A DNA stretch of 59,523 nucleotides from positions 1-59,523 of the forward strand of contig CAIRES010000040.1 in the NCBI GenBank assembly GCA_903877645.1. Reading direction: 5' to 3'. The notes beneath the pieces were generated by a model, which saw only the letters and a list, made by a program, of their open reading frames with translations, was not told the origin of the DNA and made no database searches. This document shows, piece by piece, positions 46,179 to 55,142 of the stretch (the first letter of the stretch is position 1; each line of letters opens with the position of its first letter). The position numbers were made by a program, and so were the translations under genes. Origin of the DNA: an uncultured Bacteroidota bacterium (lineage in GTDB: Bacteria > Bacteroidota > Bacteroidia > Chitinophagales > Chitinophagaceae).

Positions 46179-46210
46179 ACAAAAGCCCTGCAAACGCAGG
46201 GCTTTTGTTT
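46179..46210. terminator. Bidirectional terminator
   Basis: ACAAAAGCCCTGC (46179-46191) pairs perfectly with GCAGGGCTTTTGT (46196-46208) with a 4-base loop, followed by TTT. It lies between convergent genes and its last base is in the stop region of the TfoX-like gene. Confidence 0.88.
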
Positions 46211-46551
46211 TACCTACCATTCTTGCTGGCCTTTGCTTTGCCGTTAAAATCAAGTGCCAGTTTGATCCAGTAAGCAAGTTGCTTTTTCGTCTTTAGTTCA
46301 TCTTCCTGCACATACACAAAACCCTTCATCACTTTGCCGCCATGTATCATTTCTCGGCAGCCGTTTTGTTCTATAGCAGTATCATGTAAATCAGGGCCTA
46401 TGCGGCACATCATTTCATCTCCGCCTACACTCACGCACATTTTGCCATTGACCATAAAGGTAATACCGCGAAACATCTTCTTTTCCTCCACATCAGGCAA
46501 ATGGGCCAGAACTTCGCGGATGCGATCAGCCAGCAGTTCGTTATATGCCAT
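46210..46551 (-). CDS. TfoX/Sxy N-terminal domain protein
   Basis: 113 residues from MAYNELLADRIREVL (46551); the frame extends upstream but only this ATG fits the family. TfoX N-terminal signature: 'VEEKKMFRGITFMVNGKMCVSVGGDEMMCRIG' and KGFVYVQEDELKTKKQLAYWI. In gamma-proteobacteria TfoX/Sxy activates competence; stand-alone N-terminal-domain proteins in Bacteroidota have no established role. Confidence 0.88.
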   Translation of the reverse strand: MAYNELLADRIREVLAHLPDVEEKKMFRGITFMVNGKMCVSVGGDEMMCRIGPDLHDTAIEQNGCREMIHGGKVMKGFVYVQEDELKTKKQLAYWIKLALDFNGKAKASKNGR

Positions 46552-46573
46552 AATTATTGATTGAGCAGATTCG

Positions 46574-46969
46574 CTATTTACTGTCAGCGGCCTTATCATC
46601 ACCGGCAGCCTTATCTGATTTGCCGGCATCGTCCTTACCGTCTCCTTTATCACCCTTACTATTACCTATCTCAGGCGATTTCATTCTTTTTATGTGCTTC
46701 AACTGCTCCTGGGTACGGGGATACAGGTGATACTCATCCCTCTTTTTCTCCTCCTTCTCAGATAGCAGGGAGAATTCGTTGTGCCCTGTGCTGCTGTTAT
46801 ATGGCAGAGTGCGATAGGCCTGTTTGTGCTGTATGGCTGCTACCCTTCTTCTATGTTGCTTTTCCCTCTTTTTTTCCTTGTGGTGCTTTCCCCAAAACAG
46901 GAATGCCTGCGCAGGCATGTACGTACACAGCAGGCAAACAATCAAGAGAAATGCAGCAACTCTTTTCAT
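46574..46969 (-). CDS. Exported charged hypothetical protein
   Basis: 131 residues. A signal peptide (MKRVAAFLLIVCLLCTYMPAQA), a very basic segment (GKHHKEKKREKQHRRRVAAI), a middle of mixed composition with EKEEKKRDEYHLYPRTQEQL, and a C-terminal low-complexity run of Gly, Lys, Asp and Ala. Unrecognised; likely disordered. It sits 22 bases upstream of the TfoX-like gene on the same strand. Confidence 0.6.
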   Translation of the reverse strand: MKRVAAFLLIVCLLCTYMPAQAFLFWGKHHKEKKREKQHRRRVAAIQHKQAYRTLPYNSSTGHNEFSLLSEKEEKKRDEYHLYPRTQEQLKHIKRMKSPEIGNSKGDKGDGKDDAGKSDKAAGDDKAADSK

Positions 46970-47138
46970 AATAACGGGCTAAAGATACACAACTTTTGAA
47001 CAACTGATAAACACCCATATATCAGAAATGTTCCTTTCGGAATACCGGCATCATATAAATGCCAAACACTTCGAAATACATAGGATATTAGTCGCATTTT
47101 TCTATTTTTAAGCTGGCAACCAAGTCTTGCCATCTGCT

Positions 47139-48998
47139 ATGCCCATAAACAAGGATCTGTACAAGCAAAAACCGGCAATATTAACGACCCCGTTCGAAAA
47201 TATAGCGCTTGCATTTTCAGGAGGAGGCTTTAGGGCCGCTTCATTTAGCCTGGGTGTTATTGCGTATCTCAACAACATAAAGACGGGCAAAGATGCATCC
47301 AAACGGCTTTTAGAAAATGTAACTTATATATCCTCTTCTTCAGGGGGCACTTTCACCAATGCCTTATATGCCTTGCACAAAGCAAAAGGAAAGAATTTTA
47401 ATTCATGCTACAAGCTATTGTTTGAGGCTATGGATGGAGAACATATACTAAGCGCAGCGCTGGACAATATCAATCGTAGCGCTGTATGGAAGAACTCATT
47501 TAAAACAAGGAATATTATCAATGCCTTTTCTATAACCTACGACGGGCCGCTACTGTTTAATAAAGCAACGCTTAAGGATCTGAGCCAACCCGAATGTAAA
47601 TCTCATCTGGAAGAGGTCTGCTTCAATTCCACTGAGTTTTTTAGCGGATTGCCATACAAGCAACAAACGAAAATGCAGAACTGGCCCGGTGAAAAAGATG
47701 AATATTTCAAATTCGGTAACCACATCGTACAAATTGAGGGCGATATTACAGACCGGTTAAAGCTGGCCGACCTACTGGCAGCTTCCTCCTGTTTTCCGGG
47801 CGGGTACGAGCCTATAGTACTGCCTAATGATTTTTGCTATGACAGCCTTACCCCTCAAATGTTGGGTGCGCAACTGAAGATCGAACCACAGAAGAACAGC
47901 AAAAAAGAAGTAGCGTTCCTTAAAGCCGGACGGTTAGGGCTTATGGATGGAGGCATTACCGACAACCAGGGGCTGGAAAGCCTGATGGAAGCAGACGAAC
48001 GCAGGCGGCAACTAAGCAGCGAACTGGCAACAAATTCTTTCCGGCCATTCGACCTCATCATGGTCAATGACGTAGGTAGCTTTTATATGTCGCCGTACTC
48101 TGTGCCTGAAATGAAAGATAAGCCCATTGCACTTTTGAGTGTGGACAGGATATGCTTATTACTTACAGTTATCTTATTGGCAGGAATAGTCGTGTTCGCG
48201 CTCGGGTTGCAACATGCCAATGCATGGCTTGCCGTTGCCGGCGGATTGGCGATTGTATTCCCGGCATTGATATTGTTCCCGGTTTACAAGTTACACAGGC
48301 ACCTGACCGATAAGAAAAGGAAACACGGGCTGAACCTGGAACAAACATTCTCTGAAACGATCGCTAAGAAATTGATCAAATTCATGCGAAACACACCAAT
48401 GGGTATATTGCAGCAGGTGAATAAATCAAGGCTCAGTTCGATAATGATCCTTACCAACGATGTGTTTATGAAGCGTATCAGGCAAATGCTCTATCAAAGC
48501 TTTTATGCCAACCCGATATGGGACAACCGGCGAAAGGGCAACCACATCTACGACCTCTCTTTCTCTAATAATATTAACAGGGAAAACAGGAACGCAGATG
48601 CACCTATCCCCTCGCAGCCTGTACAGATAGTGGCCGAAACTGCCTGCTGCATGGGTACTACACTGTGGTTTGATGTGCAAAGCCGCACAGAAACACACTC
48701 TATGGCCTGCATTATTGCTACAGGTGCATTTACTACATGCTATAACCTCATAGATTACATTGCAGCATTAAAACAAGCAGCCGATGTATGGGAAGGGTTC
48801 AGCCAGGAGAGCAAAGAGCTCGTGAATAATATAGACCGGCAATTACAACAGGATTGGGCTAAATTTCAAACCGACCCGTTTTTTCTATTTAATAACATGG
48901 GAAATGAAATATGGGGCAACGTATTTACCCCGATCGACCATACCACAATACCATTCCCTGAATATACAAATTACCCGAAATATGAAGAGACTAAATGA
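47139..48998 (+). CDS. Large patatin-like phospholipase with transmembrane insert
   Basis: 619 residues from the ATG at 47139; the frame's upstream TTG at 47127 is not needed. Patatin marks: the oxyanion-hole loop ALAFSGGGFRAASFSLGV, a nucleophile elbow YISSSSGGTF (SSSGG instead of the usual GxSxG), and the catalytic DGG in LMDGGITDNQG. Two membrane segments follow (LLLTVILLAGIVVFALGL and AVAGGLAIVFPALILFPV, about residues 345-390). The remaining 210 residues are soluble and unassigned. A membrane-anchored lipid acyl hydrolase is likely. The position and size of the membrane insert are unusual. Confidence 0.8.
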   Translation: MPINKDLYKQKPAILTTPFENIALAFSGGGFRAASFSLGVIAYLNNIKTGKDASKRLLENVTYISSSSGGTFTNALYALHKAKGKNFNSCYKLLFEAMDGEHILSAALDNINRSAVWKNSFKTRNIINAFSITYDGPLLFNKATLKDLSQPECKSHLEEVCFNSTEFFSGLPYKQQTKMQNWPGEKDEYFKFGNHIVQIEGDITDRLKLADLLAASSCFPGGYEPIVLPNDFCYDSLTPQMLGAQLKIEPQKNSKKEVAFLKAGRLGLMDGGITDNQGLESLMEADERRRQLSSELATNSFRPFDLIMVNDVGSFYMSPYSVPEMKDKPIALLSVDRICLLLTVILLAGIVVFALGLQHANAWLAVAGGLAIVFPALILFPVYKLHRHLTDKKRKHGLNLEQTFSETIAKKLIKFMRNTPMGILQQVNKSRLSSIMILTNDVFMKRIRQMLYQSFYANPIWDNRRKGNHIYDLSFSNNINRENRNADAPIPSQPVQIVAETACCMGTTLWFDVQSRTETHSMACIIATGAFTTCYNLIDYIAALKQAADVWEGFSQESKELVNNIDRQLQQDWAKFQTDPFFLFNNMGNEIWGNVFTPIDHTTIPFPEYTNYPKYEETK

Positions 48999-49067
48999 TC
49001 CTGCAAAAAGGCAATTACAGATAGTTGCAGCCTAAACACGAAACTTTTTTAATCCCCCATTTTCCGT

Positions 49068-49075
49068 TAAGTTTG
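49068..49075 (+). promoter_or_regulatory. -7 box of dnaX
   Basis: TAAGTTTG fits TAnnTTTG. A T-run (49045-49050) 17 bases upstream may stand in for the -33 box. The gene starts 69 bases downstream. Confidence 0.35.
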
Positions 49076-49144
49076 TAGATTCCGAACTGCTTGCAAATTT
49101 TTCGGTTTTGGGATTTGGAATTTGTAAATTTTGGAGTTTATCTA

Positions 49145-50977
49145 ATGAGCGACTATATAGTATCAGCACGTAAATACCGCCCGCAAACCTTTGATACGGT
49201 TGTAGGGCAGGAGCACATCACCACTACCCTTAAGAATGCAATAAAGAACCAGCACCTGGCACATGCCTACCTGTTTTGCGGGCCACGCGGTGTGGGCAAA
49301 ACCACCTGCGCGCGCATCTTGGCCAAGACCATCAATTGCGAAAACCCCACTGCCGATACCGAGGCCTGTGGCGTATGTACGAATTGCATGAGCTTTAAGA
49401 ACAATAATTCATTCAATGTTTTCGAGCTCGATGCTGCCAGTAATAACTCTGTAGACGACATACGTGAACTCACCAACCAGGTACGCTTTGCCCCGCAGCA
49501 AGGTAAGTACAAGGTATATATCATTGATGAGGTGCACATGCTGAGCGCCGCGGCATTCAATGCCTTCCTGAAAACATTGGAAGAACCGCCGCCTTACGCC
49601 ATCTTCATACTCGCCACTACCGAGAAACATAAGATACTGCCTACCATCCTCAGCCGCTGCCAGGTATTCGACTTTAAACGCATCACCACGCACGATGTGG
49701 TAGCGCACCTGCAAAGCATTGCGGTAAAAGAAAGCATGATAGCCCAGGAAGCCGCCCTGCACGTAATAGCCCAGAAAAGCGAAGGTGCCATGCGCGATGC
49801 CCTTTCTATGCTCGACAGGATAGCCAGCTTCACCAATGGTATGCTCACCTACAGCAATACCATGGAGCACTTGAACCTGCTGGATGCTGATTTTTACTTT
49901 AAACTAACCGACAGCCTGCTCAGCCAGGACGTAGCGGGTACACTACTGCAACTGGATCAGGCCCTTACCAAAGGATTTGAAGGGGACGTGATCATAGGCG
50001 GACTCGCTGAACACTTCCGCAACCTGCTGCTGTGCAAAGACCCGCGCATGGCCAAGCTGCTGGATGTACCAAACGACTTCCGCCCGCTATATAACGAGAA
50101 AGCTAACCAATCCCCGCCTTCGTTTGTCCTTTCTGCACTCAATGTGATCAACGAGAGCGAACTGCAATACAAACAGGCAACCAATAAGCGCCTCCATGTG
50201 GAGTTATGCCTGGTAAGGCTGTGTTTTCTGCTGCAGTCAGTCAAAGGCAGCACTATGGCCCCTGCCGAAAACGATGATTTAAAAAAAAACGATAGTCGGG
50301 TAGCTGCTCCTGTTATAAATGAGCAAAAACCTGAAAACAATTACAATTCAGCGCCTGTTGCCGCATCAACAGTGAGTGAACCGGTTATAGAAACGCCACA
50401 GTCACCCGCTCCCCAGCCGGAACATAAGGCTTATACTGCCCCGCAGGCAGCACAGCCAGCGCCATCACCCGTGCCACAGGCTGCATCTGCTTCCCCACCC
50501 AGGCCCGCACCCGCAGGCCGCAGGCTGAGCATGGATATGCTCTCTGATATTGATGCCGAGGTTACTAAAGCCGAAGCCAACCAGGGCGCAGAGAAAAAGG
50601 TGCTGACCCAGGAAGCCGCCGAGCAATTATTCGAAGACTACAAGGTAACCCTGCAAGCCGCTCTCAAAAATGTGATCCATGCCCAGTTCAACCTCATGAA
50701 GCTGGAGGTGTATCCTCCTGATGAAGTAAAGGTAATATCGCCCAGCGAACTTACTGATACCTATGCACGGGAGCAACGCACCCAACTCATTGATTTTTAC
50801 AGGGATAAGGCAAAAATGATCGTGCGGATAACTACCGAGATCAGGGAAGACGAAGCCGTAAAAGCCTCGCAAAACACGATGGTACTGAGCAAAAGTGAGA
50901 TATATGATGCCATGACCGCTAAAAACCCCAACCTTGGCCGACTGAAAGAGGCTCTGGGTATGAATCTGGAGTATTAA
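49145..50977 (+). CDS. dnaX: DNA polymerase III subunit gamma/tau
   Basis: 610 residues from MSDYIVSARKYRPQTF (49145). An AAA+ clamp-loader: P-loop CGPRGVGKTTC, zinc-binding Cys set (CENPTADTEACGVCTNC), Walker B 'YIIDEVHML', SRC motif ILSRCQ and arginine-sensor region. Beyond about residue 370 comes a Pro/Ala/Gln-rich linker (residues about 400-475) and a C-terminal domain with KAEANQGAEKKVL. It loads the beta clamp during replication. No obvious frameshift site marks a separate gamma form, but this was not checked exhaustively. Confidence 0.96.
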   Translation: MSDYIVSARKYRPQTFDTVVGQEHITTTLKNAIKNQHLAHAYLFCGPRGVGKTTCARILAKTINCENPTADTEACGVCTNCMSFKNNNSFNVFELDAASNNSVDDIRELTNQVRFAPQQGKYKVYIIDEVHMLSAAAFNAFLKTLEEPPPYAIFILATTEKHKILPTILSRCQVFDFKRITTHDVVAHLQSIAVKESMIAQEAALHVIAQKSEGAMRDALSMLDRIASFTNGMLTYSNTMEHLNLLDADFYFKLTDSLLSQDVAGTLLQLDQALTKGFEGDVIIGGLAEHFRNLLLCKDPRMAKLLDVPNDFRPLYNEKANQSPPSFVLSALNVINESELQYKQATNKRLHVELCLVRLCFLLQSVKGSTMAPAENDDLKKNDSRVAAPVINEQKPENNYNSAPVAASTVSEPVIETPQSPAPQPEHKAYTAPQAAQPAPSPVPQAASASPPRPAPAGRRLSMDMLSDIDAEVTKAEANQGAEKKVLTQEAAEQLFEDYKVTLQAALKNVIHAQFNLMKLEVYPPDEVKVISPSELTDTYAREQRTQLIDFYRDKAKMIVRITTEIREDEAVKASQNTMVLSKSEIYDAMTAKNPNLGRLKEALGMNLEY

Positions 50978-51056
50978 ACACGAGGCCCTAACCCCTCCCG
51001 CCGCACAGCGGAACCTTGTACCGGGGAACGCACTTGTTTCCTTACTAAATTAACCC

Positions 51057-51088
51057 TTTGCCATTTTACCCGATTAGCATTACTTTTG
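51057..51088 (+). promoter_or_regulatory. Promoter of pdhC
   Basis: TTTG (51057-51060), 20 bases, then TACTTTTG (51081-51088): one of the best Bacteroidota -33/-7 pairs in the window, 24 bases before the ATG. Confidence 0.6.
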
Positions 51089-51112
51089 ACACTCAAAACA
51101 TAGAAGAATTAT

Positions 51113-52405
51113 ATGGCTGAAGCGATACGTATGCCCTTGCTAAGTGATACCATGAAGGAAGGGGTAATAGCGGAATGGCACAAAAAAGTTGGTGATACCG
51201 TAAAGTCTGACGACGTGATAGCTGAGGTAGAGACCGATAAAGCAACCATGGAAGTGATGCCTTACGTAGATGGCACCCTCCTGTACATAGGCGTAGAAAA
51301 AGGCAAAGGCGTGCCCGTAAATGGCATTATGGCCATCATAGGCAAGGCCGGCGAAGATTTTCAATCTATACTGGCTGCCGAAGGAAGTGCCAAACCTGCC
51401 GAACAGGCCGCACCTGCTTCTACACCGGCACCACAACCGCAAGCAGCACCCGCACAACCTGCTCCGCAGGCTCAGTCAGCCCCTGCCGCTCCACAACCTG
51501 CTCCGACACAACCTGCTCCAGCCGTATCAAACGACGACCGGGTAAAAGCTTCGCCTCTGGCCAAAAAACTGGCTGAAGATAAGGGCGTGGACATAAATGC
51601 CGTAAAAGGAAGTGGCGACAATGGCCGCATCATCAAGCGCGACGTAGATAGCTATACACCAGCCGCTGCAAGCGCACCCGTTGCACCAAAAGCAGCCGCA
51701 TTGGCATTTGTGCCAGCCGGGCAGGAAGGTTATACCGACACGCCACTGAGCCAGATGCGCAAGATCATCGCGCAGCGCCTGAGCGAAAGCAAATTCAGCG
51801 CGCCGCACTTCTACCTGCGTATGACGGTGACCATGGATAAGGCTATTGAAGCCCGCAAGGCCATCAACGACCTCTCCCCGGTCAAAGTATCTTTCAACGA
51901 CCTCATCATCAAAGCATGTGCCATGGCGCTGCGCCAGCATCCGGCAGTGAATAGCTCCTGGATGGGTGATTTCATTCGCCAGAACCACCACATACACATA
52001 GGCACCGCGGTAGCGGTAGAAGAAGGACTGATAGTACCTGTAGTGAAATTTGCCGATCAGAAATCGCTGTCACAGATAGCAGAGGAAGCCGGCAAGCTGA
52101 TAGAAAAAGCACGTACCAAGAAGATACAACCACAGGAATTCACGGGCAATACCTTTACCATATCTAACCTCGGGATGATGGATATTGATGAGTTTACTGC
52201 CATCATCAATCCGCCGGATAGCTGCATACTGGCAGTAGGCAAGATCGCAGCTACCCCGGTAGTGGAGAATGGCAAAGTAGAAATACGCCAGTTATTGAAA
52301 CTGACCCTGAGCTGCGACCACCGCTCGGTAGACGGTGCGGTTGGCTCCCGCTTCCTGAATACGCTGAAAGCGTACCTGGAAAACCCGGTGACCATGTTGG
52401 TATAA
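51113..52405 (+). CDS. pdhC: Pyruvate dehydrogenase E2, dihydrolipoamide acetyltransferase
   Basis: 430 residues. One lipoyl domain (1-80, lipoyl Lys K43 in ETDKATMEV), a Pro/Ala/Gln linker (about 95-140), an E1/E3-binding domain (RVKASPLAKKLAEDKGVDI, GDNGRIIKRDV) and the catalytic acetyltransferase core ending in CDHRSVDGAVGSRFLN (His and Asp catalytic). It transfers acetyl groups to CoA at the pyruvate dehydrogenase core. Sequence fits the Bacteroidota PDH E2; a branched-chain E2 is less likely. E1 is not adjacent. Confidence 0.93.
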   Translation: MAEAIRMPLLSDTMKEGVIAEWHKKVGDTVKSDDVIAEVETDKATMEVMPYVDGTLLYIGVEKGKGVPVNGIMAIIGKAGEDFQSILAAEGSAKPAEQAAPASTPAPQPQAAPAQPAPQAQSAPAAPQPAPTQPAPAVSNDDRVKASPLAKKLAEDKGVDINAVKGSGDNGRIIKRDVDSYTPAAASAPVAPKAAALAFVPAGQEGYTDTPLSQMRKIIAQRLSESKFSAPHFYLRMTVTMDKAIEARKAINDLSPVKVSFNDLIIKACAMALRQHPAVNSSWMGDFIRQNHHIHIGTAVAVEEGLIVPVVKFADQKSLSQIAEEAGKLIEKARTKKIQPQEFTGNTFTISNLGMMDIDEFTAIINPPDSCILAVGKIAATPVVENGKVEIRQLLKLTLSCDHRSVDGAVGSRFLNTLKAYLENPVTMLV

Positions 52406-52431
52406 TTAGTAACAATTTAATCATAATAACT

Positions 52432-52460
52432 GAAGCCCCTCTCGAGGGGCTTCTTCATTT
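52432..52460 (+). terminator. Terminator of pdhC
   Basis: GAAGCCCCT and AGGGGCTTC form a 9-bp stem around a CTCG loop, followed by TTCATTT. Confidence 0.75.
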
Positions 52461-52481
52461 GAAGCCGTATATTTACACTCC

Positions 52482-53273
52482 GTGAGATCCTTCCTGTTTT
52501 GCTTATGCCTCATAACATTTCACTGCGCAGTTGCGCAGGACAACTACGAGATACAGGTATACGGCGCCCAAACAGTAGCCAAAGATGCCACCATGTTGGA
52601 GTTGCACAGCAACTTCACCTTTGGCGGGCAGGTATACGCGCAGGATGGCGTATTGCCCACACACAATATTCTCCATGAGACGGTAGAGATCACCCATGGT
52701 TTCAACGACTGGTTTGAGACAGGATTCTATTTTTTTAACGCCATAGGGTCTGATAACCGCACCACTTATGTAGGCAGCCATATACGCCCACGGGTAATGG
52801 TACCGCTGAGCTGGCAATGGCCGGTTGGGGTGAGCATGAGTGCCGAAGTAGGCTACCAGAAACCGCAGTATAGCCCCGACGACTGGACCCTGGAACTTCG
52901 CCCTATAGTAGATAAGACATGGACGAAGTTTTACGTCGCGTTCAACCCTGTGTTTGACAAATCGCTGCATGGACTGAACCAGCATAACGGATTCAGCTTT
53001 TCACCGAATGTAAAGGCAAGCTACAATGTCACAAAAGTAATAGCCGCTGGTTTTGAATATTACGGCGCAATAGGCAAGATCAATATGCCCGACACCTACC
53101 AGCAACAACAACACCAGTTATTTGCAGTGATAGATCTCGACTGGAATCCCGACTGGGAGTTCAACGCCGGCTATGGCCTTGGTTTCACCAACGTTACTGA
53201 CAACGATATTTTTAAAGTAATAGTGGGTTATCGCCTGCATAAGAAAACAAAAGCCCTGCAAATCAAGGGATAG
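52482..53273 (+). CDS. Outer-membrane beta-barrel-like protein
   Basis: 263 residues from a GTG start with a signal peptide (RSFLFCLCLITFHCAVA). The mature part alternates short aromatic-rich strands (LHSNFTFGGQVYAQDG, FETGFYFFNAIG, VAFNPVFDK, GYGLGFTNV) with turns and ends in a strand FKVIVGYRLHKK. This fits a small outer-membrane barrel. No specific family recognised. Confidence 0.65.
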   Translation: MRSFLFCLCLITFHCAVAQDNYEIQVYGAQTVAKDATMLELHSNFTFGGQVYAQDGVLPTHNILHETVEITHGFNDWFETGFYFFNAIGSDNRTTYVGSHIRPRVMVPLSWQWPVGVSMSAEVGYQKPQYSPDDWTLELRPIVDKTWTKFYVAFNPVFDKSLHGLNQHNGFSFSPNVKASYNVTKVIAAGFEYYGAIGKINMPDTYQQQQHQLFAVIDLDWNPDWEFNAGYGLGFTNVTDNDIFKVIVGYRLHKKTKALQIKG

Positions 53274-53282
53274 CAAATCTGA

Positions 53283-53486
53283 TCAAACGGACTCTTTTCT
53301 ATCGGATTTTCCCGGCTTGTAAAAGCGATAGAACAACACCATAAGTATAGTAAACAAAACGCCCGAGGTCACGGCAAAACACAAGTTGTACATAACCGTC
53401 TTTTCAGGATGCAGAAGACCAATCCCAATCAGAAACATGCCTACCGTATAAACTATGGACAATATAGCCATTGGTTTTAATTTCAT
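53283..53486 (-). CDS. Small two-TM membrane protein
   Basis: 67 residues: two membrane segments (MAILSIVYTVGMFLIGIGLL and YNLCFAVTSGVLFTILMVLFYRF) joined by a short loop and a basic tail. Not recognised. It is 9 bases from the end of the convergent barrel gene. Confidence 0.55.
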   Translation of the reverse strand: MKLKPMAILSIVYTVGMFLIGIGLLHPEKTVMYNLCFAVTSGVLFTILMVLFYRFYKPGKSDRKESV

Positions 53487-53516
53487 GGAAGTCGTTTAAG
53501 GCGTAAATGTACTTAT

Positions 53517-53918
53517 TTAATTTTTCCGGATGATACCAGTCCGCTTGGTGCCATCAGGCAGGTGCCTGCCAAATACTTGGAACATAGCCTGTTTCTTTGA
53601 CTTGGTGCTATAAAGCCTAATGGAGACAAGCGTATCATTCAGCCATTTATAAGAGGCTTTGTTCAGATCATCATCAGTGCCCCAGGTACCCTGGAAGCGC
53701 CTTACAGTATCCGTCTCGGTACGGAAGAAATATACAGTATATGCCCTGTCCTTAGTCCTGCACACTACTACATCATGCTGCTTATGTTTTGCATTGTCGG
53801 GTTCCTGCTCGCCTGTTTTACGCGCATCTGTAATGCTCACGACACCTTTTGATGCTATGTGCCGGGCAAAGCAAATGGTTGCTATCAGTAGTAAGGCAAT
53901 GGTGGATAATTTTCTCAT
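53517..53918 (-). CDS. Exported hypothetical protein
   Basis: 133 residues from MRKLSTIALLLIATICFARH (53918); a start at 53930 is possible. Signal peptide then a basic beta-rich domain (DVVVCRTKDRAYTVYFF, FQGTWGTDDD, VSIRLYSTKSKKQAMFQVF). Unrecognised. It lies 30 bases upstream of the small membrane gene on the same strand. Confidence 0.6.
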   Translation of the reverse strand: MRKLSTIALLLIATICFARHIASKGVVSITDARKTGEQEPDNAKHKQHDVVVCRTKDRAYTVYFFRTETDTVRRFQGTWGTDDDLNKASYKWLNDTLVSIRLYSTKSKKQAMFQVFGRHLPDGTKRTGIIRKN

Positions 53919-53976
53919 GATCTGGGGCACGCTGCATTATCGACAGTGGATACTCGAAGATAAGAATTTATTAATC

Positions 53977-54013
53977 AAAAAACAGAAGCCCCTGAAATGG
54001 AGCTTCTGTTTTT
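53977..54013. terminator. Terminator of the RND efflux operon
   Basis: AACAGAAGC (53981-53989) pairs with GCTTCTGTT (54002-54010), flanked by A and T runs so that a U-tract exists in both directions. It follows the minus-strand adaptor gene. Confidence 0.8.
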
Positions 54014-54020
54014 AAGGTAT

Positions 54021-54060
54021 TAATCGATCAACCAATTTACCCTTTAACTAATTAACTAAT
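54021..54060. repeat. Degenerate 8-bp tandem repeat tract (TAACTAAT type)
   Basis: Five units in strict 8-base phase: TAATCGAT, CAACCAAT, TTACCCTT, TAACTAAT, TAACTAAT. The tract touches the stop codon of the adaptor gene, as the first tract touches that of prs. Confidence 0.55.
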
Positions 54061-55142
54061 CATCGCACACTCTCCCCTTCCTTCACCTGGTAGCTGCCGT
54101 TTACAATTACTTCATCTCCTGTGTGCAGGTTGCCAAAGATTTCTGTCGAGTCGTTGCTTTGGTTACCTTCGGAGATGTCTATCCATTTGGCTGTATTGTT
54201 GACCACTGCTATTATGTACTTATGCTCTGTCGTGCTCACTACTGCACTCTTGGGTACTACATAGGCATTCGCGCTGCCGCTGGTAGGCAATGTCACCTCG
54301 GCATACATACCCGGCTTGAAGTTGCCTCCGGTGTTCTGTACATCTATTTCCAGTGTTTCAGACCTGAAACTGTTGTTCAGGCTGTTAGATGAGCGGGATA
54401 TAACGCCGTCAAAGTGTTGGCCGGGGATGGCATTAACCCGGTATTGCACCTTATCGCCATCCTTCACCTGCGCCGCATACTGCTCCGGTATATCCAGCAC
54501 CAGCCGCAGTTTCGATAGCTGCTGCAATACCAGCATTGGTTTGGCATTTTGTGTGCCTGGCCCGGCCAGTGCGCCGGGGTGCACATTCCGCTCAGTGATC
54601 ACTCCGTCAAACGGCGCTGTGATAGTGAGGTAGGCACCCATCGCTTGCTGTGCTTTGTAATTGGCATACTCGCCCTGCGTGGTAGCGCTGTCGCCCTGCA
54701 TTTTCGATGCTGCAGCCTCCAGATCGTAAGGAGAAACCGTGCCGGGTGTGTGACTGGTCTCCAGCAGGCGGTGGTAGCGGTCTTTGCTCGTAATGTAGGC
54801 TGCTTCTGCTTCGGTATATTTCAGCCTCGCAGCCGCTACTTGTTGTATGATCTCCGGTGCATCAAGGGTCATCAGTACCTGCCCTTGCTTTACTACAGAT
54901 CCCCTGTCCACATTCACGGTTTTCACAAAGCCGCTGATGCGTGGGTATATCTGTACCAACTGGAAAGGCTGCATCACGCCTGGCAGTTGCACATCGCCGC
55001 TTATCCGGCGGGGCTGTAGCTGCATGGTGGCATAGGTGGGTGTGGTGGCCTTTGCCTCCGGCTTTTTTTCTTCTTTTGTGCCACAAGATGCAGTTATGAC
55101 AGTAGTGGCCAATATGGCGGCCAGTTGCATTTTATATTTCAT
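54060..55142 (-). CDS. RND efflux periplasmic adaptor (membrane fusion protein)
   Basis: 360 residues: a lipoprotein signal (MQLAAILATTVITASC, acylated Cys after TAS), then the adaptor architecture: 'VQIYPRISGFVKTVNVDRGSVVKQGQVLMTLDAPE' biotinyl-lipoyl half, an alpha-hairpin, 'LTITAPFDGVITERNVHPGAL' second half, and beta-barrel and membrane-proximal domains. It links the permease below to an outer-membrane channel. Start overlaps the end of the permease gene by 11 bases (translational coupling). Confidence 0.94.
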   Translation of the reverse strand: MKYKMQLAAILATTVITASCGTKEEKKPEAKATTPTYATMQLQPRRISGDVQLPGVMQPFQLVQIYPRISGFVKTVNVDRGSVVKQGQVLMTLDAPEIIQQVAAARLKYTEAEAAYITSKDRYHRLLETSHTPGTVSPYDLEAAASKMQGDSATTQGEYANYKAQQAMGAYLTITAPFDGVITERNVHPGALAGPGTQNAKPMLVLQQLSKLRLVLDIPEQYAAQVKDGDKVQYRVNAIPGQHFDGVISRSSNSLNNSFRSETLEIDVQNTGGNFKPGMYAEVTLPTSGSANAYVVPKSAVVSTTEHKYIIAVVNNTAKWIDISEGNQSNDSTEIFGNLHTGDEVIVNGSYQVKEGESVR

